Below, piece after piece: positions 33,824 to 42,696 of a DNA stretch of 64,000 nt. Origin of the DNA: an uncultured Rhodospirillaceae bacterium (GTDB lineage: Bacteria; Pseudomonadota; Alphaproteobacteria; Dongiales; Dongiaceae); contig CADEFF010000012.1 of NCBI GenBank assembly GCA_902826565.1, positions 1 through 64,000 of the forward strand, in the 5' to 3' direction. The notes under the pieces are model-generated. The model had not been told where the DNA came from. It worked only from the letters and a program-made list of their open reading frames with translations, and did no database searches. Made by a program: the position numbers and the translations under genes. The stretch's first letter is position 1, and each line of letters opens with the position of its first letter.

Positions 33824-35379
33824 GCGTGTTCCGCATCTTCGTTCCCTGCGACGCCTCGGCGCTCTCCATGGGGGCGGAACGGGTAGCCGAGGCCGTGGCC
33901 GGGCTCGCCAAGGCGCGCAAGGCCGAGATTGCGCTCGTCCGCAACGGCTCGCGGGGTCTGTTCTGGCTCGAGCCGATGGTCGAGGTCGAGACGCCGGAAG
34001 GCCGCATCGCCTTCGGTCCGGTCACACCGCAAGCGGTCGGCGAGATCTTCGACGCGGCCATGGCGCCGAACCGCGCCCATCCGCTCTATCTCGGCCCGAC
34101 CGAGGAAATCCCCTATCTGAAGCGCCAGCAGCGTCTCACCTTCGCGCGCTGCGGCATCGTCGATCCGCTTTCCCTCGAGGATTACCGCGCCCATGGCGGC
34201 TATCGCGGGCTCGAGCGGGCGCTCGGCATGGACGGTGCGGCCATCGTCGAGGAAGTCACCCAGTCCGGCCTGCGCGGCCGCGGCGGCGCAGGCTTCCCGA
34301 CCGGCATCAAGTGGCAGACCGTCCTGAAGACGACGGCCGCGCAGAAATACATCGTCTGCAACGCCGACGAGGGCGACAGCGGCACCTTCGCCGACCGCAT
34401 GCTGATGGAAGGCGATCCCTTCGTCCTGATCGAAGGCATGACGATCGCCGGCATCGCCGTCGGAGCGACCGAGGGCTACGTCTATATCCGCTCCGAATAT
34501 CCGCACGCCTACCGGCAGATGCAACGCGCCGTCGGGATTGCGCGCGAGGCCGGTCATCTCGGGCCGAACCTGCTCGATAGCGGCAAGACCTTCGAGCTGC
34601 ATATCCGGCTCGGCGCCGGCGCCTATATCTGCGGCGAGGAAACCTCGCTGCTGGAGAGCCTCGAGGGCAAGCGCGGCATGATCCGCTACAAGCCGCCGCT
34701 CCCTGCGATCAGCGGCCTGTTCGGCAAGCCCACGGTCATCAACAACGTGGTCTCGCTCGCGAGCGTCCCGATCATCCTCGACAAGGGCGCGGCGCATTAC
34801 CGCGACTTCGGCATGGGCCGCTCGCGCGGCACCCTGCCGATCCAGCTCGCCGGCAACGTCAAGCGCGGCGGGCTGATCGAGACCGCCTTCGGCCTGACGC
34901 TCCGCCAGCTCATCGAGGATTTCGGCGGCGGCACCGCCACCGGCCGTCCGCTGCGCGCGGTACAGGTGGGCGGTCCGCTCGGCGCCTATTTCCCCGCAAG
35001 CCTGCTCGACCTGCCGCTCGATTACGAAGCCTTCGCCGCCGAGAAGGGCATGGTCGGCCATGGCGGCGTCGTGGTGTTCGACGACACGGTCGATCTCGCG
35101 CGGCAGGCGCGTTTCGCCATGGAATTCTGCGCCATCGAATCCTGCGGCAAATGCACCCCCTGCCGCATCGGCTCCATCCGCGGCGTCGAGGTCATCGACC
35201 GCATCATCGCGGACCAGGAGCGGGACAAGAACCTCCTGCTCCTCGACGATCTCTGCACCACCATGCTGGACGGCTCGCTCTGCGCGCTGGGCGGCCTTAC
35301 GCCCCTGCCGGTGCAGAGCGCCCTGAAGCATTTCCCCCAGGACTTCGACCGGCCGGCGGGCCGGATCGCCGCCGAATAA
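33820..35379 (+). CDS. fdsB: NAD-dependent formate dehydrogenase beta subunit (NuoF-like)
   Basis: 519-residue flavoprotein with FMN, the NAD(H) site and a [4Fe-4S] cluster. An N-terminal thioredoxin-like region (about residues 1-100) has lost the cluster cysteines. Then come the FMN/NADH motif GLRGRGGAGFPTGIKWQ, GAGAYICGEETSLLESLEG, and cluster ligands C442, C445 and C448 in ESCGKCTPCRIGS plus C488. It hands electrons from the FdsA chain to NAD+. Overlaps fdsG by 4 bases; 13 bases before fdsA. Confidence 0.94.
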   Translation: MSVFRIFVPCDASALSMGAERVAEAVAGLAKARKAEIALVRNGSRGLFWLEPMVEVETPEGRIAFGPVTPQAVGEIFDAAMAPNRAHPLYLGPTEEIPYLKRQQRLTFARCGIVDPLSLEDYRAHGGYRGLERALGMDGAAIVEEVTQSGLRGRGGAGFPTGIKWQTVLKTTAAQKYIVCNADEGDSGTFADRMLMEGDPFVLIEGMTIAGIAVGATEGYVYIRSEYPHAYRQMQRAVGIAREAGHLGPNLLDSGKTFELHIRLGAGAYICGEETSLLESLEGKRGMIRYKPPLPAISGLFGKPTVINNVVSLASVPIILDKGAAHYRDFGMGRSRGTLPIQLAGNVKRGGLIETAFGLTLRQLIEDFGGGTATGRPLRAVQVGGPLGAYFPASLLDLPLDYEAFAAEKGMVGHGGVVVFDDTVDLARQARFAMEFCAIESCGKCTPCRIGSIRGVEVIDRIIADQERDKNLLLLDDLCTTMLDGSLCALGGLTPLPVQSALKHFPQDFDRPAGRIAAE

Positions 35380-35392
35380 GGAAAGCAGCGCC

Positions 35393-38239
35393 ATGTCGCT
35401 CCTCGTCGAAACCGATTACGGCACGCCCAAGCGGACCGCGGAAGAATTCGTCACGCTGGAGATCGACGGCCAGCCCGTCGATGTGCCCGCCGGGACCTCC
35501 GTGATGCGCGCCGCCGCCGAGATCGGCTTCAGCATCCCGAAGCTCTGCGCCACGGACAATCTCGAAGCCTTCGGCTCCTGCCGTCTCTGCCTCGTCGAGA
35601 TCGAGGGCCGGCGCGGCACGCCGGCCTCCTGCACGACGCTGGTCGAGCCGGGGATGAAGGTGAAAACCCAGTCGCCGAAACTCGCCACGCTCCGCCGCAA
35701 CGTGATGGAGCTCTATATCTCCGATCACCCGCTGGACTGCCTCACCTGCTCGGCCAACGGCAATTGCGAGCTGCAGGACATGGCGGGCGTGGTGGGCTTG
35801 CGCGAAGTCCGCTACGGCTATGACGGCGCGAACCATCTGTCCGACGCGAAGGACGAGTCCAACCCCTATTTCACCTTCGATCCGACCAAATGCATCGTCT
35901 GCTCCCGCTGCGTGCGGGCCTGCGAGGAGGTGCAAGGCACCTTCGCGCTGACGGTCGACGGGCGCGGCTTCGCCTCGGTCATCGCGGCCGGCGCGGACGA
36001 GGGCTTCCTCGAATCCGAATGCGTCTCCTGCGGCGCCTGCGTGCAGGCCTGCCCGACTGCGACGCTGATGGAGAAATCGGTCATCGAGGCCGGTCAGGCC
36101 GAGCACAGCGTCGTCACCACCTGCGCCTATTGCGGCGTAGGCTGCGCCTTCAAGGCCGAGATGAAGGGCACCGAGGTGGTCCGCATGATGCCCTACAAGG
36201 ACGGCAAGGCGAACCATGGCCACTCTTGCGTCAAGGGCCGCTTCGCCTGGGGTTATGCCACGCACAAGGACCGCATCACCAAGCCGATGATCCGGGCGAA
36301 AATCTCCGATCCGTGGCGCGAGGTCACCTGGAAGGAAGCGATCGATCACGCCGCCAACGAGTTTCGCCGCATCCAGAAGACCTACGGCCGCGGCTCGATC
36401 GGCGGCATCACCTCGTCGCGCTGCACCAACGAGGAAACCTTCCTCGTGCAGAAGCTGGTACGCGCGGGCTTCGGCAACAACAACGTCGACACCTGCGCGC
36501 GCGTCTGCCATTCGCCGACCGGCTACGGGCTCAAGACCACGCTCGGCACCTCGGCCGGCACGCAGGATTTCGATTCCGTCGTCGAAGCCGATGTGATGCT
36601 GCTGATCGGCGCGAACCCGACCGACGCCCACCCCGTCTTCGCCTCCCGCATGAAGCGCCGCCTGCGCGAGGGCGCCAAGCTCATCGTCGCCGATCCGCGC
36701 CGGATCGATCTCGTGAAGACCCCGCATGTCGAGGCGGCCTACCACCTCCAGCTCCGCCCCGGCACCAATGTCGCGCTCATCAACGCGCTCGCCCATGTCG
36801 TCGTCACCGAAGGGCTGGTGAACGAGGCTTATGTGGCGGAACGTTGCGAGCCCGAGGCTTTCGCGGGCTGGCGCGCCTTCGTCGCCGAGCCGCGGAACTC
36901 GCCGGAAGCGATGGAACCGCTGATCGGGATCCCCGCCGCCATGCTGCGCGCGGCTGCCCGGCTCTACGCCACGGGCGGCAATTCGGCGATCTATTACGGC
37001 CTCGGCGTGACCGAGCACAGCCAGGGCTCGACCGCGGTGATGGGCATGGCGAACCTCGCCATGGCGACCGGCAATCTCGGTCGCGTCGGCGTCGGCATCA
37101 ATCCGCTGCGCGGCCAGAACAACGTGCAGGGCTCCTGCGACATGGGCTCCTTCCCGCACGAATATTCCGGCTACCGCCACGTCTCCGACGACGCCGTGCG
37201 CGAGATGTTCGAGAAGGACTGGGACGTCGGGCTCGACAAGGAGCCGGGTTTGCGGATCCCCAACATGTTCGACGCCGCGATCGACGGCAGCTTCAAGGGC
37301 CTCTACATCCAGGGCGAGGACATCGCGCAGTCGGATCCGAACATCCAGCATGTGGCGGCCGGCCTCGAGGCGATGGAATGCATCGTCATTCAGGACATCT
37401 TCCTGAACGAGACGGCGAAATACGCCCATGTGTTCCTGCCGGGCTCATCCTTCCTCGAGAAGGACGGCACCTTCACCAACGCCGAGCGCCGGATCAGCAT
37501 GGTACGCAAGGCCATGCCGCCGCTGGGCGGCCTCGCCGACTGGGAAGTCACGATGGCGCTCTCCAACGCGCTCGGCTACCCGATGAACTACACGCATCCC
37601 TCGGAGATCATGGACGAGATCGCGCGCCTGACGCCGACCTTCAAAGGCGTCAGCTTCAAGCGCATCGAGGAGCTCGGCTCCATCCAGTGGCCTTGCAACG
37701 ACGCAGCACCCGAGGGCACGCCCACCATGCATATCGACCGCTTCGTGCGCGGCAAGGGCAAGTTCATGATCACCGAGTTCGTGCCGACGGACGAGCGGAC
37801 CTCGGCGCGCTTCCCGCTGATCCTGACCACGGGCCGCATTCTCACGCAGTACAACGTCGGCGCCCAGACGCGGCGCACGGCCAATACGACCTGGCACGAC
37901 GAAGACCTGCTCGATATCCATCCGCACGATGCCGAGCAGCGCGGCATCCGGGATGGCGACATCGTGGCCCTCACCAGCCGCGCCGGCGAGACCAGCCTCC
38001 GCGCCCGCATCTCCGAACGGATGCAGCCGGGCGTGGTCTACACAACCTTCCATTATGCCGAAACCGGCGCGAATGTGGTGACGACCGAGTTCTCGGACTG
38101 GGCGACGAGCTGTCCCGAATACAAGGTCACCGCCGTGCAGGTGCGTCCCACCAACCGGCCCTCGGCCTGGCAGGAGAGCCACCGCGCAGAGCATCTGCTG
38201 CGAGAGCGCATCCTGCCGAACGGCGTGGCGGCGGAGTGA
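35393..38239 (+). CDS. fdsA: NAD-dependent formate dehydrogenase alpha (molybdenum catalytic) subunit
   Basis: 948-residue catalytic subunit with NuoG-like N-terminal clusters: a [2Fe-2S] site (CATDNLEAFGSCRLC), the His-ligated site HPLDCLTCSANGNC, and two ferredoxin-type sites CIVCSRCVRACEE and CVSCGACVQACPTAT. The CAYCGVGC motif then opens the bis-MGD molybdopterin domain. The metal ligand is cysteine, C372 in DTCARVCHSPTGYG, not selenocysteine. Length matches FdsA of Ralstonia/Cupriavidus. It oxidises formate and passes electrons to FdsB/FdsG. The stop overlaps the fdhD GTG. Confidence 0.96.
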   Translation: MSLLVETDYGTPKRTAEEFVTLEIDGQPVDVPAGTSVMRAAAEIGFSIPKLCATDNLEAFGSCRLCLVEIEGRRGTPASCTTLVEPGMKVKTQSPKLATLRRNVMELYISDHPLDCLTCSANGNCELQDMAGVVGLREVRYGYDGANHLSDAKDESNPYFTFDPTKCIVCSRCVRACEEVQGTFALTVDGRGFASVIAAGADEGFLESECVSCGACVQACPTATLMEKSVIEAGQAEHSVVTTCAYCGVGCAFKAEMKGTEVVRMMPYKDGKANHGHSCVKGRFAWGYATHKDRITKPMIRAKISDPWREVTWKEAIDHAANEFRRIQKTYGRGSIGGITSSRCTNEETFLVQKLVRAGFGNNNVDTCARVCHSPTGYGLKTTLGTSAGTQDFDSVVEADVMLLIGANPTDAHPVFASRMKRRLREGAKLIVADPRRIDLVKTPHVEAAYHLQLRPGTNVALINALAHVVVTEGLVNEAYVAERCEPEAFAGWRAFVAEPRNSPEAMEPLIGIPAAMLRAAARLYATGGNSAIYYGLGVTEHSQGSTAVMGMANLAMATGNLGRVGVGINPLRGQNNVQGSCDMGSFPHEYSGYRHVSDDAVREMFEKDWDVGLDKEPGLRIPNMFDAAIDGSFKGLYIQGEDIAQSDPNIQHVAAGLEAMECIVIQDIFLNETAKYAHVFLPGSSFLEKDGTFTNAERRISMVRKAMPPLGGLADWEVTMALSNALGYPMNYTHPSEIMDEIARLTPTFKGVSFKRIEELGSIQWPCNDAAPEGTPTMHIDRFVRGKGKFMITEFVPTDERTSARFPLILTTGRILTQYNVGAQTRRTANTTWHDEDLLDIHPHDAEQRGIRDGDIVALTSRAGETSLRARISERMQPGVVYTTFHYAETGANVVTTEFSDWATSCPEYKVTAVQVRPTNRPSAWQESHRAEHLLRERILPNGVAAE

Positions 38240-39090
38240 ACGCCGAAACCCGTCGCGCACGTTCCGTCGTCTCGGCGGCGCCCACAGCGCCCGTCGCAGC
38301 CGAGCGGATTGGCCGCGACGGGACGCGCACGCCGATCTCGGAGGCCGTCGCCGAGGAAGTGCCGGTCGCGCTCGTCTTCAACGGCGTGAGCCACGCCGTC
38401 ATGATGGCGACGCCGACCGATCTCGAGGATTTCGGGCTCGGCTTCGCTCTCACGGAAGGCATCATCGCGCGGCGCGAAGAGCTCTACGACGTCGAATCCG
38501 AATCGGTGTCCGGCGGCATCGAGGTCCGGCTTTCGATCAGCCAGGAGCGCTTCGCAGGCCTGCGGGAACGCCGCCGCAGCCTCACCGGACGCACCGGTTG
38601 CGGCATCTGCGGCGTGGACAGCCTGCAACACGCGATCAAGCCGGTGACCCCGGTCGGTTCCGGCAAGCGCTTCACGACCGACGCGCTGCATCGCGCGCTC
38701 GCCGAGCTTCCGGCGCAGCAGGAAATCAACCGCGTCACCCATTCCGTGCATGCCGCGGCCTGGTCGGATGAGGCCGGACGCATCCAGCTCATCCGCGAGG
38801 ATGTCGGGCGGCATAACGCGCTCGACAAGCTGATCGGCGCCATGGCCTGGCAGCGCGCCGACCCGAACGACGGTTTCGCCGTCATCACCAGCCGCTGCAG
38901 CGTGGAGATGGTGCAAAAGGCGGTGGCTGCCGGCATTTCGGTGCTGACGGCGATCTCCGCACCGACCGCGCTCGCCCAGCGCATCGCGACGGAAAGCGGC
39001 CTCACGCTTGTCGCGCTGGCGCGCGCCGACAGCCTGCTGCTGCTGACCCACCCGCAACGCATCTTGAGCACTCTCCGAGAAGGCGCATGA
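38236..39090 (+). CDS. fdhD: Formate dehydrogenase accessory sulfurtransferase FdhD/FdsC
   Basis: 284-residue maturation factor that delivers sulfur from a cysteine desulfurase to the Mo-bis-MGD cofactor of FdsA. The catalytic cysteine loop is TGRTGCGICGVDSL (C122, C125). Other signatures are THSVHAAAWSDEAG, IREDVGRHNALDKLIG and VITSRCSVEMVQKA. The GTG start overlaps the fdsA stop (GTGA), which ties maturation to synthesis of the catalytic subunit. The N-terminal 25 residues are Ala/Arg-rich and unconserved. Confidence 0.93.
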   Translation: MNAETRRARSVVSAAPTAPVAAERIGRDGTRTPISEAVAEEVPVALVFNGVSHAVMMATPTDLEDFGLGFALTEGIIARREELYDVESESVSGGIEVRLSISQERFAGLRERRRSLTGRTGCGICGVDSLQHAIKPVTPVGSGKRFTTDALHRALAELPAQQEINRVTHSVHAAAWSDEAGRIQLIREDVGRHNALDKLIGAMAWQRADPNDGFAVITSRCSVEMVQKAVAAGISVLTAISAPTALAQRIATESGLTLVALARADSLLLLTHPQRILSTLREGA

Positions 39091-39311
39091 AGTCCAAAGA
39101 TTTGATTCGCATGGCCAACCAGATCGGCAGCTTCTTCGCCGCCTATCCGCGGCAGGAGGCGATCGACAGCATCGCGGACCACATCCGGAAGTTCTGGGAC
39201 CCGCGCATGCGCAAGCAGATCTTCGAGCATGTCGCCGCCGGCGGCGAAGGCCTGCAGGAGCTCACCCTGGAAGCGATCCGCAAGGTCCAGAAGGAAACGC
39301 AGCCCGCCTGA
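39087..39311 (+). CDS. fdsD: Formate dehydrogenase delta subunit
   Basis: 74-residue small protein that fits the FdsD family by size, position and sequence (LIRMANQIGSFFAAYP, IADHIRKFWDPRMRKQIFEH). In characterised operons it closes fdsGBACD and supports assembly or cofactor sulfuration of the enzyme. It has no cofactor motif. The ATG overlaps the fdhD stop (ATGA). Last gene of the operon, followed by a terminator-like stem. Confidence 0.9.
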   Translation: MKSKDLIRMANQIGSFFAAYPRQEAIDSIADHIRKFWDPRMRKQIFEHVAAGGEGLQELTLEAIRKVQKETQPA

Positions 39312-39312
39312 C

Positions 39313-39347
39313 GGCCAGAGCCCCGCGCCGGCATTGCGCGCCTGGCC
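39313..39347 (+). terminator. Stem-loop just after fdsD, possible operon end
   Basis: GGCCAG (39313-39318) pairs with CTGGCC (39342-39347), with further GCGC pairing inside. It begins 2 bases after the fdsD stop. No T tract follows, so it may be an attenuating or mRNA-stabilising structure instead. Confidence 0.35.
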
Positions 39348-39498
39348 CCCGCTCTCCCGAGCTTTCCTGCCTCTCGCTGTGTCGCACCCTCACGCGGGGG
39401 TCACTTCGACGTGAAAATCCCGTGGGTTCCTTAAACAAGGGCGCCGCCTATGCTATCTCCTTGGCTGTTTCGGCGTTTCGATGCCCAGGAGAGACCTC

Positions 39499-39744
39499 AT
39501 GAAACCGTCCCTGATCGCCACGGCGTTCGCCGCCGCGCTTTCGGTCGGCGCCATCGCGACCGCGTCGGCAGCCGAGAACGAGAAGTGCTACGGCATTGCC
39601 GCGGCCGGCAAGAATGACTGCCAGACCTCGACCAGTTCCTGCGCCGGCACGGCCACAACGGACAACCAGCCCGACGCCTGGATTTACGTTCCGACGGGTA
39701 CTTGCGTGAAGATCGCCGGCGGCAGCCTGCAGCCGAAGGCCTGA
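39499..39744 (+). CDS. bufA: Bufferin precursor (DUF2282, BufA1-type periplasmic metallophore)
   Basis: 81-residue secreted small protein. A Sec signal peptide ([21 protein letters not shown], cleavage near A24) leaves a mature peptide of about 57 residues with four cysteines, C30, C41, C48 and C69, in the DUF2282 pattern [13 protein letters not shown]...SSCAG...PTGTC. Bufferins are RiPPs whose cysteines are modified by a BufB/BufC pair and which bind copper in the periplasm. AGGAGAG lies 5 bases before the ATG at 39499. An ATG at 39481 would spoil the signal peptide. First gene of bufABC-doxX. A TATGCT sequence at 39449 is a possible -10. Confidence 0.92.
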   Translation: MKPSLIATAFAAALSVGAIATASAAENEKCYGIAAAGKNDCQTSTSSCAGTATTDNQPDAWIYVPTGTCVKIAGGSLQPKA

Positions 39745-39812
39745 GCCCCGCGGACGGCCCCCTGTCCGGCGCCGCGCCCGATAGCCTCTTCGCTGCGCGT
39801 CCGATACCCGGA

Positions 39813-40646
39813 ATGACCGGGATCGGCCTGCGCTTCCCGCATCACGACGCCCTGCTCGCCGCGCCGGCGCCGGTCGGCTGGCTCGAGATCCATCCGGAGA
39901 ACTACTTCGGCGGCGGTCGACCGCGCCATTGCCTGGAGCGGCTCTCCGAGCGTTACCCGCTGAGCCTCCACGGCGTCGGGCTGTCGCTCGGCAGCGCGGA
40001 AGGCCCGGACAGCGCGCACCTCGAGAAGCTTCGCAAGCTGATCGACCGTTTCCGGCCGATCCTCGTTTCCGAACATGTCGCATGGACCGCGCAGGGCGGC
40101 ATTCATCTCAACGACCTGCTGCCTTTGCCTTACACGGCGGAAGCGCTCGAGACGCTCGTCGCCAATATCGACCGCACGCAGGACGTTCTCGGCCGCCATA
40201 TCCTCATCGAAAATCCGTCGAGCTATCTGAGCTTCACCCGCTCCGAGATGCCGGAATGGGATTTCATCGCGGCGGCCGTGGCGAGAAGCGGCTGCGGCCT
40301 GCTGCTCGATCTCAACAACCTCTATGTCAGCGCCCGCAATCTCGGGTTCGATCCCGATACCTATCTGGCGGCGATGCCGGGCGATGCCATCGGCGAGATT
40401 CATCTGGCGGGCCACGCCGTCCGGCACATCGAGGCCGTAGAGCTTCGCATCGACGATCACGGCTCGGCGGTCGACGAGGCCGTGTGGTCGCTTTACCGGC
40501 AGCTCGTCCGGCGCATCGGACCGCGCCCGACCCTGATCGAATGGGACAGCCGCATCCCGCCGCTCGCCACGCTGGTCGGGGAAGCCGCCAAGGCCGACGC
40601 GATCCTCGCCGAGCTCGCCGCGGAGGCGCGTCATGCGGCTCAATGA
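39813..40646 (+). CDS. bufB: BufB, DUF692 multinuclear non-haem iron oxidase (MNIO) for bufferin maturation
   Basis: 277-residue TIM-barrel DUF692/MNIO protein. Conserved metal-ligand segments can be followed through the barrel: WLEIHPENYF, SLHGVGLSLGS, LVSEHVAW, ILIENPSSYL, LLLDLNNLYV, GEIHLAGHA, IDDHGS and LIEWDS. MNIOs use an iron cluster and O2 to convert cysteines of precursor peptides into heterocycles, thiooxazoles in bufferins. The ATG at 39813 is the first standard start, but homologues often begin a little upstream of GIGL, so the N terminus may be longer through a TTG at 39702 inside bufA. Overlaps bufC by 14 bases. Confidence 0.92.
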   Translation: MTGIGLRFPHHDALLAAPAPVGWLEIHPENYFGGGRPRHCLERLSERYPLSLHGVGLSLGSAEGPDSAHLEKLRKLIDRFRPILVSEHVAWTAQGGIHLNDLLPLPYTAEALETLVANIDRTQDVLGRHILIENPSSYLSFTRSEMPEWDFIAAAVARSGCGLLLDLNNLYVSARNLGFDPDTYLAAMPGDAIGEIHLAGHAVRHIEAVELRIDDHGSAVDEAVWSLYRQLVRRIGPRPTLIEWDSRIPPLATLVGEAAKADAILAELAAEARHAAQ

Positions 40647-41409
40647 GCTGCAGGCGGCGATGCGCGCCGGCATCCTCGGCGAGCCGACCGAGGCGCTGCT
40701 CGCCGAAATCGACGGCTGCGGGCTTGCATCGGCGGCGCGGCTGCGGATCCATCGCAACAACACGCTGTTCGGCCTGACCGAGGCGCTGCGCACGAGCTTT
40801 CCCGCGGTTGCGCGGCTGGTGGGCGACCGCTTCTTCGATTTCGCGGCGGATCGCTTCATCCGCGGCGCCCCGCCCCGCGAACCTCGCCTCGCCAACTATG
40901 GCGCCGGATTCCCCGCCTTCCTCGCCGGTTTCGAGCCGGCCCGCACGCTTCCCTACCTGCCCGACATCGCCCGGCTCGAATGGGCCGTGAACCTCGCCTA
41001 CAACGCCCCCGATGAAGCGCCGCTGGCGCCCGCCGCGCTCGTCGATCTCGCGCCCGACGCTTACCCGCGGCTGCGCCTCGCGCTGCATTCGAGCTGCCGG
41101 CTGGTGCGATCCGGATTCCCGATCAAGCGCATCTGGCTCGCCAACCGGCCGGGTGCCGAAACGGAAGGTACGATCGACCTCGCCGAGGGCGGCGCGACGC
41201 TTCTGGTGATGCGCCGCGAGTTCGAGGTCGTCCTCATCGAGATCGAGCCCGCCGAGCATGATTTCCTTGCTTCGCTACGGGACGGCGGAACTATCGAGAC
41301 GGCCTGCACCTGCGCGCTGGCGACGGATGCGGCCTTCGATCTCGCCGGCCTCCTCGCACGGCAGTTCGCGCGAGGCAGTTTCGCGCGCGCGATTCTTCCG
41401 GCACCTTGA
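40633..41409 (+). CDS. bufC: BufC, DUF2063 partner protein of the MNIO
   Basis: 258-residue protein with the N-terminal DUF2063 helical domain (about residues 1-95, LRIHRNNTLFGLTEALRTSFPAVARLVG), once annotated as DNA-binding, and a C-terminal alpha/beta domain. In bufferin and methanobactin-like systems this family forms a complex with the MNIO and presents the precursor peptide to it. The start lies within the last 14 bases of bufB, so the two subunits are probably made in fixed ratio. Annotation as a transcription regulator would be misleading here. Confidence 0.9.
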   Translation: MRLNELQAAMRAGILGEPTEALLAEIDGCGLASAARLRIHRNNTLFGLTEALRTSFPAVARLVGDRFFDFAADRFIRGAPPREPRLANYGAGFPAFLAGFEPARTLPYLPDIARLEWAVNLAYNAPDEAPLAPAALVDLAPDAYPRLRLALHSSCRLVRSGFPIKRIWLANRPGAETEGTIDLAEGGATLLVMRREFEVVLIEIEPAEHDFLASLRDGGTIETACTCALATDAAFDLAGLLARQFARGSFARAILPAP

Positions 41410-41418
41410 GAACCGCTT

Positions 41419-41886
41419 ATGCCAAGGCTCGGCGAGAGCGCGTTTCGATTTGCGGCGTCGACCTTGGCGCGGCTCGACCGGCTGCCCCTTTGGCTTCCCG
41501 AGCTCCTGTTCCGCGTCGCGCTCGCCCTCGCCTTCTGGCGTTCCGCCCGGACGAAGCTCGCGAGCTGGGACATGACGCTCGCGCTTTTCGCCGACGAGTA
41601 TCGCGTGCCGCTTCTGCCGCCGGGGCTCGCCGCCTGTCTTGCCACCGGTGTCGAGATCGCGGCGCCCGCGGCCCTCCTCCTGGGGTTCGGAACGCGCATC
41701 GCCGCCCTTGCGCTGCTGATCATGACGCTCGTCATCCAGCTCTTCGTCTATCCCCAGAGCTATGCCGCCCATCTGCTCTGGGCGGGTCCGTTGCTCTATC
41801 TGATCCTGCGCGGACCGGGTCTGCTGTCGGCGGATCACCTGATCCGTCGCCGCTGCCGTCCGGCGCCGCCGGCGGCGCAGGGGTGA
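41419..41886 (+). CDS. DoxX-family membrane protein of the bufferin operon
   Basis: 155-residue DoxX-like protein with four predicted membrane segments (LLFRVALALAFWRSARTKLA, LAACLATGVEIAAPAALLLG, AALALLIMTLVIQLFVY, LLWAGPLLYLILRGPGLL). DoxX proteins are regular fourth members of bufferin operons, perhaps as quinone-linked oxidoreductase components or in export; the role is unproven. It starts 9 bases after bufC and closes the operon, 78 bases before the glycosyltransferase gene. Confidence 0.88.
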   Translation: MPRLGESAFRFAASTLARLDRLPLWLPELLFRVALALAFWRSARTKLASWDMTLALFADEYRVPLLPPGLAACLATGVEIAAPAALLLGFGTRIAALALLIMTLVIQLFVYPQSYAAHLLWAGPLLYLILRGPGLLSADHLIRRRCRPAPPAAQG

Positions 41887-41964
41887 CGCGGCCCGACGCC
41901 GCGGCTAGACTGCGGCCCTCGCCGACTCGCCGAACGTTCGGGCCGCGGCGCGATAGCGGAACTC

Positions 41965-42696
41965 ATGCGCTTTTCCATCGTCATCCCCGCCCATAACGAG
42001 GCCGAGAACCTTCCGGCGCTCGTCGCCGAGGCCATTGCCGCGACCGCGGGACAGCCGCCGGCGGCGATCATCCTCGTGGACGACGGCAGCGACGATGCGA
42101 CCGCACATTGCCTTGCCCCGCAGATCTCGGCTGGTGCGCCCATCCGCATCCTGCGCCATGACCGCCGGCGCGGCCTCAGCGCCGCGATCCTTACCGGCGT
42201 CCGCGGCGCCGACACGCCCTGGGTCGTCACCATGGATGGCGACGGCGAGAACGATCCGGCCGACATCCCGGCCCTGCTGCTGCGGCGCGACCGGGAAACG
42301 CCGCAACCGGCCCTCATTGGCGGGTTGCGCCGGCGCCGCCGCGCAAGCTGGTCGAAACGGGCGGCGTCGCGCTTCGCCAACCGCCTCCGCGGCTGGCTGC
42401 TGCGGGACGGCTGCCCCGATACCGGCTGCGGCCTCAAGCTCTTCCGCCGCGACGCCTTCCTCGCGCTCCCGAGCTTCGACGGCATGCACCGGTTCCTGCC
42501 GGCGCTGTTCCGCATGCACGGGCACAAGGTGGCGTATGTCGAGGTCAACGACCGGATGCGGCGGCACGGCCGATCGCATTTCGGTAATCTCGACCGCGGC
42601 TTGCGCGGCGCGGCCGATCTCATCGGCGTCATGTGGCTCACCCGGCGCCGGATGCCGCCGCCCGATACCGATTCAACAAGGGACGAGAGACCATGA
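41965..42696 (+). CDS. Family 2 glycosyltransferase (polyprenyl-phosphate sugar synthase-like)
   Basis: 243-residue GT2 enzyme. The GT-A core starts at the N terminus with FSIVIPAHNEAENLPALV, then VDDGSDDATAH, and the DxD region TMDGDGENDPADIP. CPDTGCGLKLFRRDAFLALP resembles dolichol-phosphate mannose/ArnC-type synthases. No C-terminal membrane segments are present. Expected product: an undecaprenyl-phosphate-linked sugar made on the cytoplasmic face for the GT39 enzyme two genes on. The stop overlaps the next ATG. Confidence 0.87.
   Translation: MRFSIVIPAHNEAENLPALVAEAIAATAGQPPAAIILVDDGSDDATAHCLAPQISAGAPIRILRHDRRRGLSAAILTGVRGADTPWVVTMDGDGENDPADIPALLLRRDRETPQPALIGGLRRRRRASWSKRAASRFANRLRGWLLRDGCPDTGCGLKLFRRDAFLALPSFDGMHRFLPALFRMHGHKVAYVEVNDRMRRHGRSHFGNLDRGLRGAADLIGVMWLTRRRMPPPDTDSTRDERP

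Noticed and set aside
33344-38239. nuoEFG part of respiratory complex I
   Set aside because: The NuoG-like gene carries a full formate dehydrogenase catalytic domain with Mo-ligand Cys372, and fdhD and fdsD follow. No membrane subunit genes are present.
35890-39090. Apparent 1066-codon protein ending in FdhD
   Set aside because: The upstream part is a +1 shadow of fdsA. The true gene begins at the GTG overlapping the fdsA stop.
40633-41409. DNA-binding transcription regulator (older name for DUF2063)
   Set aside because: The gene overlaps bufB in a bufferin operon, where this family is the peptide-presenting partner of the MNIO.
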